A DNA stretch of 64,000 nt from Desulfobacteraceae bacterium (GTDB taxonomy: Bacteria; Desulfobacterota; Desulfobacteria; Desulfobacterales; Desulfosalsimonadaceae), in contig JABZFM010000021.1 in the NCBI GenBank assembly GCA_014237465.1, forward strand, positions 36,586 to 100,585, read 5' to 3'. This document shows positions 1-9,031 of this stretch, piece after piece. The notes below the pieces were generated by a model. It searched no databases and was not told the origin of the DNA. It saw only the letters and a list, made by a program, of their open reading frames with translations. Numbering within the stretch: position 1 is the stretch's first letter; the number at the start of each line of letters is the position of its first letter. Both the position numbers and the translations under genes were made by a program.

Positions 1-2432
1 TTGAATCGGGCGAGGATGAAGTAACTTCCGAAATTACCGCCTTGACTTATTCAAATAGCGGAAACAACCCGTCTCAATATGAATGGCATTCCGGCAATGA
101 GGACATTATTACAGTGACGCCGGATGAAAATGACAGCTCAATAGCCGTCATTTCAGTGGTTGCACCTGGCCAAACAGAAATTACGGTGATAGATACGCAA
201 AACAACAACCTTCAGGTTAATCCGTTGGACAACGTTCAAGCTGTGCTTGCGGTAACTGTGGAGCTCCAATCACCTTCTTATGAATTTCTTCAGTATGTGG
301 TTGATTCCAAGGCGCCCTGGTTTGTGGATGCTACATTTCAGGTCAGGAACGAGTTGAGTGAGAATAATCAATGGGACTGGGCCACAGATTTGATTTCTGA
401 CGAATTCACTATTAAAGAAGGCCCTGAAAATGATCAGAATACGATTGATTCAGCTGCATCAGAAGTTAATCTGCGAAAGCGTGACTGGCTCCCTTCTGAA
501 TTTTCATATACTTTAAACACCGTGTTATTGATTGACAATACGCCAAGTATAGATGGTAATCTTGAATTGATTAAAGAAGCTGCAAAAGCGTTTGTGAACC
601 GAGCCTATATTAATAATCCGAAAGATGATACCGACTCAGGACCGCTTTTGGGTGCAGAAGGAAATAACCAGCAGGAAATAGCCGTTTTTACATTTGATGA
701 ATATGGTGATGATCTGCTCGTGCAATCTTTTACTTCAGATGTTGAAGAGTTATATAATGCCATTGATTCAATAGTTGCAGGTTATAGTTCAACTGACTTT
801 TACGGTGGTATGATCGAATCTCTCAATCTTTGGAAAAATGATGCATCCCCCTGGGATGAAGATAATGATGCTTTTCAACAGGGATTTGTTATTGCTTTAT
901 CAGATGGGTGGAATTCTTTTCAAGGGTTTGTAGATAGTGATGGTGTATTGAGTGAGATTGGTGACAAGCAGGTAATATCCGTCAGTGTTGGAAATGATTT
1001 GGTTTCGCGTAACAGTGATGATCTTATCAAGTTTGGAAATTCCGGGTTCTATTCAGTCCCTGATCCTGGAGAAACTGAAACCATCACCATATATTCTGAT
1101 GAAATCGATCCCTATACCCATCAAAAAGATGTGACAACTGTTATATATACCTCTTTAGAAATAATTTTGATGGACATACAGGAAAAGTTGCTTGATTTTG
1201 CGAATAGCTTTTACTGGTTGGAATACAAGAGTTATGTAGTTCCTGCAACAAATTGCAGCATGCTGGAGGATGTTGAAATTACAATCAACAATAATAGAAA
1301 CACTGGGACCGGCCATAACATTGTCGGCCAGTTTTCAAGCTGTGAATTTTTTCAGGGTGATCAAGGGATGATTTATATTAATTCGACGCCATCAAACCCT
1401 CAGGGAGAAGACGCGATTGAATTAATTTTTGAGTCAGCCGGGATTCTATATGAAAATCCAACATATGATTTGGTTGCGTTTACATATTTTCATGAGAATC
1501 CCCCTGATTATGACTGGCATTCCGGAAACGAAAATATTGTAAAGGTGGTAGTGGATGAACGTTTTTCGGATAACTCCAGAGCAACACTTGTCCTTCCGGA
1601 AAACGCAAGTGCCGGAAGTACGGAAATACTTATTACCGACAGGGGTAATGGTCATGTGCGAACATTCATTACCGTAAATGTTGTCGAGGATCACACTGTC
1701 GTTGCATATTATCCATTTAATGAAAATGCTAGGGATGAGAGTGGTAATAATTACCATGGTCAGGTTTTTGGGGCAGTTCCAGCGCTTGATCGATTCGGTG
1801 AATGTGATTGTGCCTACTCCTTTGATGGTGTTGATGATTACATTGCGTTGCCATTACATTATGGGGCTGATGCAGGCGCATATACAGATGAGATTGATGA
1901 AATTACGGTTTGTGCCTGGGTTAAAGGCTCAGCTGGATCTTCGGCTCAGCGGATTGTGTCGTTTGACAGCAACGAATATTGGAACTTGTCCTATGATCGT
2001 TATCACGGGAAAACAAATGGTTACAAATATCCCTACTTCTCGTTTGATTGGATTACCAATCCTGCTACAGGCGATGTGAATTATTTAGATGCTGGTATGA
2101 GGGGAGTATCCTCATATATGGATGGGGGCTGGCATTTTGTATGTGGGTGGTTTAAAGTCTCCGGAGGAGGAGTCGTCAGTTTGACAGACAAAAAAATATA
2201 TGCTGACGGTATTCTCCGTGGTTCGGAAGCTTGTCACAACTGTCAACCTTTGGGATCCGGAGCAACGCGATACGGATTTATTGGTGCCGGATCACTGGCC
2301 AGTAGTTTTAATGGTCTTTTAGAAACAGACACTTTTTTTATGGGTGTAATTGATGATGTTCTTATTGTAAACAGGGCGTTGACTGATGAGGAAATTTTGG
2401 GATTGTATCACCACGGTGGCTGGAAAGAATAG
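1..2432 (+). CDS. Secreted VWA and LamG-like domain protein (5' end outside window)
   Basis: The reading frame is open to the first base, so the N-terminus and any signal peptide lie outside the window. Seen in order: an Ig-like (BIG2-type) unit containing WHSGNE; a von Willebrand factor A domain beginning VLLIDNTPS, where DNTPS is a DxTxS variant of the MIDAS motif, followed by the TDFYGG threonine region and ALSDGW aspartate; a second Ig-like unit repeating WHSGNE; and a C-terminal concanavalin A/LamG-type domain starting YYPFNENARDESGN. These domains bind metal-dependent protein or carbohydrate ligands on cell surfaces, so an extracellular adhesin or matrix role is inferred. A perfect 18-bp-stem terminator follows the stop. 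The domain calls are firm; the ligand is unknown. Confidence 0.8.
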   Translation, partial: ESGEDEVTSEITALTYSNSGNNPSQYEWHSGNEDIITVTPDENDSSIAVISVVAPGQTEITVIDTQNNNLQVNPLDNVQAVLAVTVELQSPSYEFLQYVVDSKAPWFVDATFQVRNELSENNQWDWATDLISDEFTIKEGPENDQNTIDSAASEVNLRKRDWLPSEFSYTLNTVLLIDNTPSIDGNLELIKEAAKAFVNRAYINNPKDDTDSGPLLGAEGNNQQEIAVFTFDEYGDDLLVQSFTSDVEELYNAIDSIVAGYSSTDFYGGMIESLNLWKNDASPWDEDNDAFQQGFVIALSDGWNSFQGFVDSDGVLSEIGDKQVISVSVGNDLVSRNSDDLIKFGNSGFYSVPDPGETETITIYSDEIDPYTHQKDVTTVIYTSLEIILMDIQEKLLDFANSFYWLEYKSYVVPATNCSMLEDVEITINNNRNTGTGHNIVGQFSSCEFFQGDQGMIYINSTPSNPQGEDAIELIFESAGILYENPTYDLVAFTYFHENPPDYDWHSGNENIVKVVVDERFSDNSRATLVLPENASAGSTEILITDRGNGHVRTFITVNVVEDHTVVAYYPFNENARDESGNNYHGQVFGAVPALDRFGECDCAYSFDGVDDYIALPLHYGADAGAYTDEIDEITVCAWVKGSAGSSAQRIVSFDSNEYWNLSYDRYHGKTNGYKYPYFSFDWITNPATGDVNYLDAGMRGVSSYMDGGWHFVCGWFKVSGGGVVSLTDKKIYADGILRGSEACHNCQPLGSGATRYGFIGAGSLASSFNGLLETDTFFMGVIDDVLIVNRALTDEEILGLYHHGGWKE

Positions 2433-2470
2433 CTGTTGTAACCGAAGTTGATTGATTGGTTACTGTTTTT

Positions 2471-2528
2471 AATAGTTTCTGATGCTCATCAATAAAGAAA
2501 ATTGAGCATCAGAAACTATTTTTTTTGT
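2471..2528 (+). terminator. Rho-independent terminator after the VWA gene
   Basis: Perfect 18-bp inverted repeat: AATAGTTTCTGATGCTCA at 2471-2488 and its complement at 2503-2520, with a 14-nt loop and a following run of T. It lies 38 bases past the stop codon. Confidence 0.9.
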
Positions 2529-2595
2529 CTGTTTGGGTACTTCTATGGGTCACTTCTATACGGACTATTCCGGGCATTTATTTGCCATGGATTAT

Positions 2596-2779
2596 GGAGA
2601 CCTGAAGGTCTCCGCTACATTGGGTTTTGGCACCCCGTCGTGTATGTAGCGGATGGCTTTAGCCTTCCAGTCCCCTGGCCAAGGGTTGGAGACCTGAAGG
2701 TCTCCGCTACATTGGAATTAGCCGACCCACATTTAGGCGTTGCCGACCCATTATGTAGCGGATGGCTTTAGCCTTCCAT
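2596..2779. repeat. Cluster of four TGTAGCGGA-type palindromic repeats
   Basis: Two units carry the palindrome GGAGACCTGAAGGTCTCC followed by GCTACATT (2596-2620 and 2698-2713 onward). Two carry GTAGCGGATGGCTTTAGCC followed by TTCC (2645-2669 and 2755-2779). All share the TAGCGGA edge and differ in the palindrome core. A fifth relative lies at 38000-38027 beside another stop codon. They are short hairpin-forming intergenic repeats. Confidence 0.8.
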
Positions 2780-2965
2780 TACATTGGGATTTTGTCGCAA
2801 TACCTTGAAATCGGGTTTTTTCCCAGGCAAATGGAACATGTCAATCGCCGGGTAATCCCTCTTGGCGGGGCGACCTGCTATTATATATATAGCTCTATCG
2901 AAGTTGTTTTTTGATACAGCGGCACAGGGCGGCGTCACAACGCTTTTTACGAAGTCGTCACGATT

Positions 2966-4861
2966 TTATTTGGACAGTTCGGGATAGATCATATTAATAA
3001 AGCAACTGCTGCCGCCTGATCCAGAGTCTTTTTCTTGAGGTTTCGGTTCCGTAGTAAATTGCCACGAAAAGGTTTCGAATGGTTCGGATTCAGATAGATC
3101 CTCATCGCCGGAGTAGGAGATTGATGCTAAATATGAGGTTCCATATTCTATTTGTTCATCAGGATTAAGTATTTCAAAAATTGCCGTGGCAATATATGCC
3201 GTATTACTAAATCGATTTGATTCCAGAAAAGATTCGCCCTCAATGGTTTCATTTTGAGACTCAGTAATCATCTTTTCAAGTTTGAATGAATCGATTTGGA
3301 TTCGGGAGGAGTCGATGTCTGGAGAAAAATTAATTTTAACTTGTGAGGTGTCAATACTCACATAAATACTGTTAACAACCGGAAATGTCGAAATTACATC
3401 AGAAATTGTTATATCCGATGCCATACCATTATGATCGGGCGCCTTGTGAAACATAGGCCATGAACTTTCTGCAAGATTCATATTCCCAGGATTGACGGCA
3501 TAAACATTGTTATCCCTTGAACCAAAATAGATAGTCCCGTTAGAATCAATAACAGGTGAGGAGTCTAAAATGGGGTCACCGGTTAAAAATGCCCAGTCCT
3601 CTCTATCCTCATCTTCAATTTCAGATGATTGAAGTCCATAGAACGCTCCGTTTTTACATCCCACATATATAACACCGTTTGAGCCTACAGCCGGAGAGGA
3701 ATTGATATCAGCAAGCGGATTCGTGGTTATAGACCAATTTACTTTTCCACCTGGATAAAGGGCATAAAACCTACCATCCCAGGAACCCACATAAATTATA
3801 CCATCAGGACCAATGGCCGGAGATGAATAGAATCCGGTGCCGCCATTAAATTCCCATAATTTTGTACCATCGACATTAATACTGTAAAATTTGAAATCAT
3901 ATGTATCAGAATCTCCAGTTCGGCATTCTCCCACATAAATTTGACCGGTTGAAGAAACGGCAGGTGACCCATAAATTTCAGCATCGGCTTTAAATTTCCA
4001 TTTCAAATTAAGGTTGTCAGCTGCCAAAGCATATAGATGGTTATCTAAAGATCCGATATAAACAACATCTTCAATTCCATCATTCCCGATAACAGGGGAA
4101 GAAACAATTTTGCCTTCGGTTGGAAATGTTTTGGCTATTACGCCACTTCTAGTAATTTTATAAAGGTTGTTGTTGCTGGCGCCCACATAAATGCTGCTGC
4201 CATCGGCACTGATCGCGGGAGACGAAAAAATATAGTCATCAATATTTAGCGCCCATTTCAAGGCGCCGTTTAATGTTAAAGCATACAGGCGATTGTCTAA
4301 GGACCCAAAATATATTGCATTCGGTCCAATGGCCGGCGATGATCGAATTGCATCTCCGGTTGTAAATCGCCAGATTTCTTCTCCGGTATCCGGATTGATA
4401 GCGTACATATTCCCATCGTCAGAGCCCACGTAAACAGTGCCATCAGGTCCTATAGCCGGAGAACAGTCAATGTCTCCGCTGGTTTCAAATTTCCATTTTG
4501 CAACAATTATATTTCTAGATTTTGACTGGCTCACTTGCCCCATCTCTGATTTAACTACATCGCATATCGGTTTAAAAAATCCATCCTGATAAGTATGTGT
4601 AAATGTATGAGAATAATTACTCGATTCTACTGTTTCCTCTTCGCTGCCATCCCCAAAATTTATGGTATAGGAGGCAGGCACACTGGTTTTGAGGTCTACC
4701 ACGCAATTCAGTTCTACCACTAATGGTGCTATCCCGGATGACGGATTCGGATAGATTGCAACAGAAGCAGATTGAACAGTATCAGCCGTGAAAATATATA
4801 AAGTGAAGAGAAATAATTGACAAATTAAAGCCGGATTCAATCGTTTAAATGGGTTAACCAT
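2966..4861 (-). CDS. Secreted PKD and PQQ-type beta-propeller protein with short CFI-box tail
   Basis: 631 residues. A signal peptide (about 1-31, basic start then hydrophobic LICQLFLFTLYIF) is followed by a PKD domain (about 35-115, with INFGDGSEE), then about eight PQQ-like propeller blades (118-470) repeating SSPAIGPDGTIYVGS and NLYAL patterns. A C-terminal Ig-like domain (480-600) precedes the tail GSGGSSCFINMIYPELSK. The glycine/serine linker plus CFI resembles the CFI-box C-terminal signal of delta-proteobacterial exoproteins, but the usual ATAAYG continuation is missing. Enzyme activity is not implied: in such proteins the blades usually serve as a scaffold. It converges on the VWA gene and is probably monocistronic. 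Surface or periplasmic location is inferred. Confidence 0.8.
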   Translation of the reverse strand: MVNPFKRLNPALICQLFLFTLYIFTADTVQSASVAIYPNPSSGIAPLVVELNCVVDLKTSVPASYTINFGDGSEEETVESSNYSHTFTHTYQDGFFKPICDVVKSEMGQVSQSKSRNIIVAKWKFETSGDIDCSPAIGPDGTVYVGSDDGNMYAINPDTGEEIWRFTTGDAIRSSPAIGPNAIYFGSLDNRLYALTLNGALKWALNIDDYIFSSPAISADGSSIYVGASNNNLYKITRSGVIAKTFPTEGKIVSSPVIGNDGIEDVVYIGSLDNHLYALAADNLNLKWKFKADAEIYGSPAVSSTGQIYVGECRTGDSDTYDFKFYSINVDGTKLWEFNGGTGFYSSPAIGPDGIIYVGSWDGRFYALYPGGKVNWSITTNPLADINSSPAVGSNGVIYVGCKNGAFYGLQSSEIEDEDREDWAFLTGDPILDSSPVIDSNGTIYFGSRDNNVYAVNPGNMNLAESSWPMFHKAPDHNGMASDITISDVISTFPVVNSIYVSIDTSQVKINFSPDIDSSRIQIDSFKLEKMITESQNETIEGESFLESNRFSNTAYIATAIFEILNPDEQIEYGTSYLASISYSGDEDLSESEPFETFSWQFTTEPKPQEKDSGSGGSSCFINMIYPELSK

Positions 4862-5024
4862 AAATATTGTAATCCTCTGTTAATGCAATTAAAATTTTGG
4901 TAATTTATCATTTTGATATGTTAATCCTTATTAAAATATTACAAATTCAAAGATTAGTCAAAGAAAAAGTAAAATTTGAATTTCACGAATTAATTGAAGT
5001 GGATAATGCAATAATATATATTGT

Positions 5025-5054
5025 TTGACAATGAACAGGGGGATTGTTTATTAT
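5025..5054 (+). promoter_or_regulatory. Candidate sigma-70 promoter for the PKD/FN3 gene
   Basis: TTGACA at 5025-5030, an 18-base spacer, and TATTAT at 5049-5054. AAGGAG at 5096-5101 lies 12 bases before the ATG at 5114. Promoter and ribosome site both fit translation from 5114, not from 5234. Confidence 0.5.
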
Positions 5055-5113
5055 TTAAAATTCATTGAGTTTGGATTTTTTCAATCATTTCAGACAAGGA
5101 GAACATAATTATA

Positions 5114-5221
5114 ATGCAACAAGATGTCAAACGTTTAGATTTCGGATTTTTGTTTATTATTTCTTTTTTAATTATTACATCATTATTTTTTATGTCTCCG
5201 GTAACTGCGGACGGGGGGTGA
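5114..5221 (+). other. Signal-peptide ORF ending in TGA, in frame with the next CDS
   Basis: ATG at 5114 opens a 35-codon frame: basic N-region (VKRLD), hydrophobic core (FGFLFIISFLIITSLFF), and a cleavage-like MSPVTA before DGG. It then hits TGA at 5219-5221 and continues without a frame change into the 5234 gene as CPSPVLTVNVSPAG. The TGA sits in the loop of a GGGG/CCCC hairpin (5215-5227), and a second hairpin, GCTGAC/GTCAGC (5236-5254), follows. This is clearly the export signal of the downstream protein. The stop may be a nonsense mutation or, less likely, may be recoded. Confidence 0.75.
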
Positions 5222-5233
5222 TGCCCCTCTCCA

Positions 5234-7552
5234 GTGCTGACCGTGAATGTCAGCCCCGCAGGAAGTGGTTCGATTACAAGTCCTTCATTTAGTGTTCCGG
5301 TAGAAACTTCTGCAAGTTTTTCAGGCAGCAGATCGTATGAACTGACAGCAGTTCCCAATACAGCTGTCGGGTATAGATTTTACCAGTGGGGCGGCAGCGT
5401 AACCGGAAGTACAAATCCAATTACTGTAAATGTGGATGTGGGAAAGACAGTCACAGCTTATTTTGTCTTAAAAGTACAACCCATATCTCTTATAGGGGCA
5501 TATAATTCAAAAGCGCTTGTTGTTGATGTAAGTTCTTCAACTGACTATGAAAACAGTCATATGCTATGTGCGAAGAATTATGCATGGAATCCATCGCAGC
5601 AAAAATTTGACACATCTCTTTCCGGATTAAACCAATTTAATGATGACGATGTCCTGATTTATGACCAGAATGGAACCATGAGTAATGATGCCGCTGATTA
5701 TTTAGCCGATCAGGGCTTTTTTAATTCTGTTTTTTATATGACGGATGGTTTGAATGATTGGATTGCCGAAGGTTATGAAACATTCGCGACAGCAGAGGAT
5801 GCTGATGTTTGTACAAGCCTTGCACCAATGGCAGATGCAGGCTCTGATAAAACAGTAAATGAAAATATTACAATTGCTTTGAATGGGTGGGGGCTTGATC
5901 CGGATGGGGGCCCAGTGACTTATTTGTGGACACAGGTCCAGGGCCCGGATGTTACCTTGTCTAATACTTCCATGGATCAACCGATATTTACGTCGCCGAC
6001 TTTAAATGGAAATGATGCGTTAATTTTTCATCTGACGGTAACTGATGATGAAGGAGATAAAGACACTGACAGTGTGACTGTCAATGTAAACTGGAATAAT
6101 ACACCACCCTCGGCAAATGCAGGCCCGGATCAATTGGTTGCCTTTGGCACGGTGGTCACCCTCAATGGATCCGGTTCAACGGATCCGGAAAACGCGATTG
6201 CGTCTTATAGCTGGCGATTTAAGGGGGGGACGTTAAACACTTCATTATTGAATGCTTCAACAGTTTCCCCGTCTTTTACTGCGCCCAGTAAAGCCGGTTT
6301 TGTTTTCTATGAATTGACGGTGACGGATAGTGGCGGTTTGTCAGGAACGGATATGGTGCGAATTGATGTTCAGGCAGGTGCCAATAATCCGCCCACAGCA
6401 GACGCGGGAAGTAATCAGTCAGTCACGGAAGGCGCTACCATCACCCTGGATGGATCCGGTTCAACGGATTCCGACGGAACCATTGCCAGTCGGCAGTGGA
6501 CACAGACAACCGGGCCGGGCGTGGTATTATCTAACAAGTTTGCGGTTAAGCCGACGTTTACCGCTCCGAATGTCACCGTGTCAACCGCATTAACCTTTTC
6601 CCTGACTGTAACAGACAATGACGGGGCCACAGATGCGGATACCGTCACTGTCACGGTAAACGACTCCGGCGGAACCCAGGTTGATCCGCCACCAGCGCCG
6701 ACCGGTGTTGCCGCCACGGACAATACGCCTTTCAATAAGATCCAGGTGACCTGGAAAGCTGCATCAGGCGCCGATTCATATGATATCTATCGCTCGGATA
6801 TGCCGGCGTGGGCCGGAGCAAGTCCCGCAAGGATCGCATCATCTGAGGCCGGGCTTTCCTATGATGATATCACTGCGGTGGCCGGCAGCCGTTATTATTA
6901 CTGGGTCAAAGCCAGAAATTCCGGGGGAGTCAGTAAATTCAGTAATTTTGATACCGGATACCGGGGGGCTGTGGGATCCATACCTTCGGTGCCTACGGGT
7001 GTTGACGCGGATGATGGGGGGACCGGAAGTGTCACCGTCACATGGATCGCTTCGTCCGGTACCCTGGTATATGAAGTATACCGGGCAGATATTCCGGCGT
7101 ATCTGGATTTTAACCTTACAAAGATAGCCACGGTGACGGATACATTGTATGATGATACTGCTGCAGTGGAAGGAAATCGTTATTATTACTGGGTAAAGGC
7201 CCGGAATTCCTGGGGTATCAGTAGATACAGCAAGTTTGATACCGGATATATCGGAACCGCGTCCTCACCACCGGCTGCTCCTCTGGGGGTAACGGCTACC
7301 GACGGGACGGTGTCTGGCAAGGTATCAATTTCCTGGGAGGCATCGGCCGGAGCGGTAGGTTATGAGATATGGCGCGCCACCAAGCTGGTCTCTGCCGACG
7401 GCAAGCCGGTCAGGGTCGGTTACTTGTCCGGAACCTCATTTGATGACACAACCGGAACCTGTGGCACACCACCCTATTATTACTGGGTCAAGGCCAGGCA
7501 TTCCTGGGGTTCCAGCGGGTATAGCGTTTACGATACAGGATTTTGTGATTAG
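5234..7552 (+). CDS. Rhodanese-like, PKD and fibronectin III repeat exoprotein
   Basis: 772 residues counted from GTG 5234, but no ribosome site precedes that codon and the natural start is probably ATG 5114 (see that entry). Domains: InlB-like beta repeat (about 1-80, LTVNVSPAGSGSI); a rhodanese-like domain (83-190) with VVDVSSSTDYENSHM and the closing GLNDWIAEGYE, in which the usual catalytic cysteine loop reads YDQNGTMS, so Asp replaces Cys and it is probably inactive; three PKD/Ig-like domains (about 195-480, ADAGSDK, ANAGPDQ, ADAGSNQ); and three FN3 domains (485-772) with repeated YYYWVKARNS. An extracellular or surface scaffold is inferred. A perfect terminator follows. As annotated from GTG the product would lack a signal peptide. 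Confidence 0.75.
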   Translation: MLTVNVSPAGSGSITSPSFSVPVETSASFSGSRSYELTAVPNTAVGYRFYQWGGSVTGSTNPITVNVDVGKTVTAYFVLKVQPISLIGAYNSKALVVDVSSSTDYENSHMLCAKNYAWNPSQQKFDTSLSGLNQFNDDDVLIYDQNGTMSNDAADYLADQGFFNSVFYMTDGLNDWIAEGYETFATAEDADVCTSLAPMADAGSDKTVNENITIALNGWGLDPDGGPVTYLWTQVQGPDVTLSNTSMDQPIFTSPTLNGNDALIFHLTVTDDEGDKDTDSVTVNVNWNNTPPSANAGPDQLVAFGTVVTLNGSGSTDPENAIASYSWRFKGGTLNTSLLNASTVSPSFTAPSKAGFVFYELTVTDSGGLSGTDMVRIDVQAGANNPPTADAGSNQSVTEGATITLDGSGSTDSDGTIASRQWTQTTGPGVVLSNKFAVKPTFTAPNVTVSTALTFSLTVTDNDGATDADTVTVTVNDSGGTQVDPPPAPTGVAATDNTPFNKIQVTWKAASGADSYDIYRSDMPAWAGASPARIASSEAGLSYDDITAVAGSRYYYWVKARNSGGVSKFSNFDTGYRGAVGSIPSVPTGVDADDGGTGSVTVTWIASSGTLVYEVYRADIPAYLDFNLTKIATVTDTLYDDTAAVEGNRYYYWVKARNSWGISRYSKFDTGYIGTASSPPAAPLGVTATDGTVSGKVSISWEASAGAVGYEIWRATKLVSADGKPVRVGYLSGTSFDDTTGTCGTPPYYYWVKARHSWGSSGYSVYDTGFCD

Positions 7553-7602
7553 CTTTTTGTTATTATAAGATTAATTAAAATTGCATAATGAATATAAAAA
7601 AG

Positions 7603-7637
7603 TCCTGACAGGCTGCCTTCCTGTCAGGATTTTTTTT
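7603..7637 (+). terminator. Rho-independent terminator
   Basis: Perfect 10-bp stem, TCCTGACAGG at 7603-7612 and CCTGTCAGGA at 7620-7629, a 7-base loop, then eight T. It ends the PKD/FN3 transcript and marks the left edge of the A+T-rich glycan cluster. Confidence 0.93.
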
Positions 7638-7752
7638 GCCATGTGAGGTGAAAATTTCTTTATAAAATAGATTGTAAAATCTCCCCCCATATTTAAAGGA
7701 AGCATTCAGTTCAATTATAATTCAATTATAAATATTAATTTCTATCTCAAAT

Positions 7753-8895
7753 ATGAAGTTTTTTTTTAAAAAAATATTTTGTAATCCAAAAAAGATGCCA
7801 GTCCTTATGGAAAATATATTTCATACTGATTACAAAAAAAATGCTTTAATTTCATATTTAGAGGAACCTTTTAAAAATAAAAATCTGCCATTGACTCATT
7901 CTAATTTTCGAGAAGTTCTGTATATCGTTAAATTGATTTCTGAATTTGGATATAATATTGATTTAATAAATTATTTAGATCAAGGGGGTGTTAATTATGA
8001 AAAATATCAATTGTTATTTGGTTTTGGGTTTCCATTAGAAAATAGTTTTAAGCAAAAAATTAATATTGATAAAAGAATTTTTTATGCAACAGGCGCTCAT
8101 TCAACCCAGCGAAATGCAGCTGAAATTTATCGAATATTAGCATTGAAAAAAAGAAAAGGAACTCTTTTATATCCACAACGAATCAAAAAGTATCCAGATA
8201 ATTTATCTGCATCCTTCAGTAATGTGATTTTTTGTACAGGAAATAATTGGACAATCTCTACTTATCGACCTTTTTTTGATGGCTCTATTCTCAGTGTTCC
8301 CGTTAGTGTATACATGTTTTATCCACATCAAAAACTTAGTAGGAAATGGGCAACAGCGAAAAAGCATTTTTTATGGTTTGGAGGAAAAGGGTTAGTGCAC
8401 AAGGGACTTGATCTTTGTATTGAAGCTTTCGCCAAACTGCCTGAATATACATTGCATATATGTGGGCCAAAGGAAGACGATTTTTTTTCTGTATATCGTA
8501 GAGAACTTTTTTCCCTGCCGAATATAATTTTTCATGGGTATGTCGATATTTCTTCTCTTGATTTTAAATGTATTGTTGAAACATGCGGGTATGTTATTTT
8601 CCCAAGCTGTTCAGAGGGTGGCGGCGGAAGTGTGTTAACTTGTATGGGAACCGGATTGATTCCAATTGTTACAGTTGAAGCAAGCATTAATGTAAATGAC
8701 TTTGGGTTCATTATAGAAAATACGGAGATTTTAAATATCATTAATCTGGTGAAGTATGTGGCAGGCTTACCTGAAAGCGACATTAAAATTCGGTCACAAA
8801 AAAGTTATGAGTATGTTTTGAATCATCATGATTTCAATAAGTTTAAAAATAATATCAGAAATGCTTTAATTAAAGCATTTAATATTATAACCTGA
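7753..8895 (+). CDS. Glycosyltransferase, GT-B fold (GT4-like)
   Basis: 380 residues. The C-terminal half has the GT4 signatures: FLWFGGKGLVHKGLDLCIEA (donor-domain entry, about 214-233) and FPSCSEGGGGSVLTCMGTG (about 281-299), the place of the usual E-x7-E nucleotide-sugar motif. The N-terminal acceptor half is not recognisable. It would transfer a sugar from a nucleotide donor to a growing glycan on the cytoplasmic face. It opens the polysaccharide cluster after a 115-base A+T-rich gap that probably holds the promoter. No Shine-Dalgarno sequence precedes the ATG. The strong A+T bias against later housekeeping genes suggests transfer. Acceptor and sugar are unknown. Confidence 0.75.
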   Translation: MKFFFKKIFCNPKKMPVLMENIFHTDYKKNALISYLEEPFKNKNLPLTHSNFREVLYIVKLISEFGYNIDLINYLDQGGVNYEKYQLLFGFGFPLENSFKQKINIDKRIFYATGAHSTQRNAAEIYRILALKKRKGTLLYPQRIKKYPDNLSASFSNVIFCTGNNWTISTYRPFFDGSILSVPVSVYMFYPHQKLSRKWATAKKHFLWFGGKGLVHKGLDLCIEAFAKLPEYTLHICGPKEDDFFSVYRRELFSLPNIIFHGYVDISSLDFKCIVETCGYVIFPSCSEGGGGSVLTCMGTGLIPIVTVEASINVNDFGFIIENTEILNIINLVKYVAGLPESDIKIRSQKSYEYVLNHHDFNKFKNNIRNALIKAFNIIT

Positions 8896-9031
8896 CAGTG
8901 TATTGTTAAGTTAGCTCAATCATTGGATTTGTTATAAGTATATTCAAACTTGATAAATGTTGGCATTCTGAGATTTTCTTTTAATGAGGCTACGAATATT
9001 TTAATCACAATTTTTTTTGAATTTTTCTTCA

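Larger units (their letters stand above)
2433..2965. other. Intergenic stretch without a credible gene
   Basis: This 533-base gap lies between two convergent secreted-protein genes. It holds the terminator at 2471-2528 and the palindromic repeat cluster at 2596-2779. The rest (2780-2965) includes an AT dinucleotide run near 2881-2890 and shows no gene that I can support. Open frames here are made of repeat sequence. Confidence 0.7.

Noticed and set aside
2502..2771. Plus-strand ORF of 89 residues
   Set aside because: It is composed of the TGTAGCGGA palindromic repeats and starts inside the terminator.
5219..5254. Firm selenocysteine annotation at the TGA
   Set aside because: The hairpin could be chance, a selenocysteine just after a signal peptide is unlikely, and no sel genes are visible. 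Kept only as a hypothesis in the findings.
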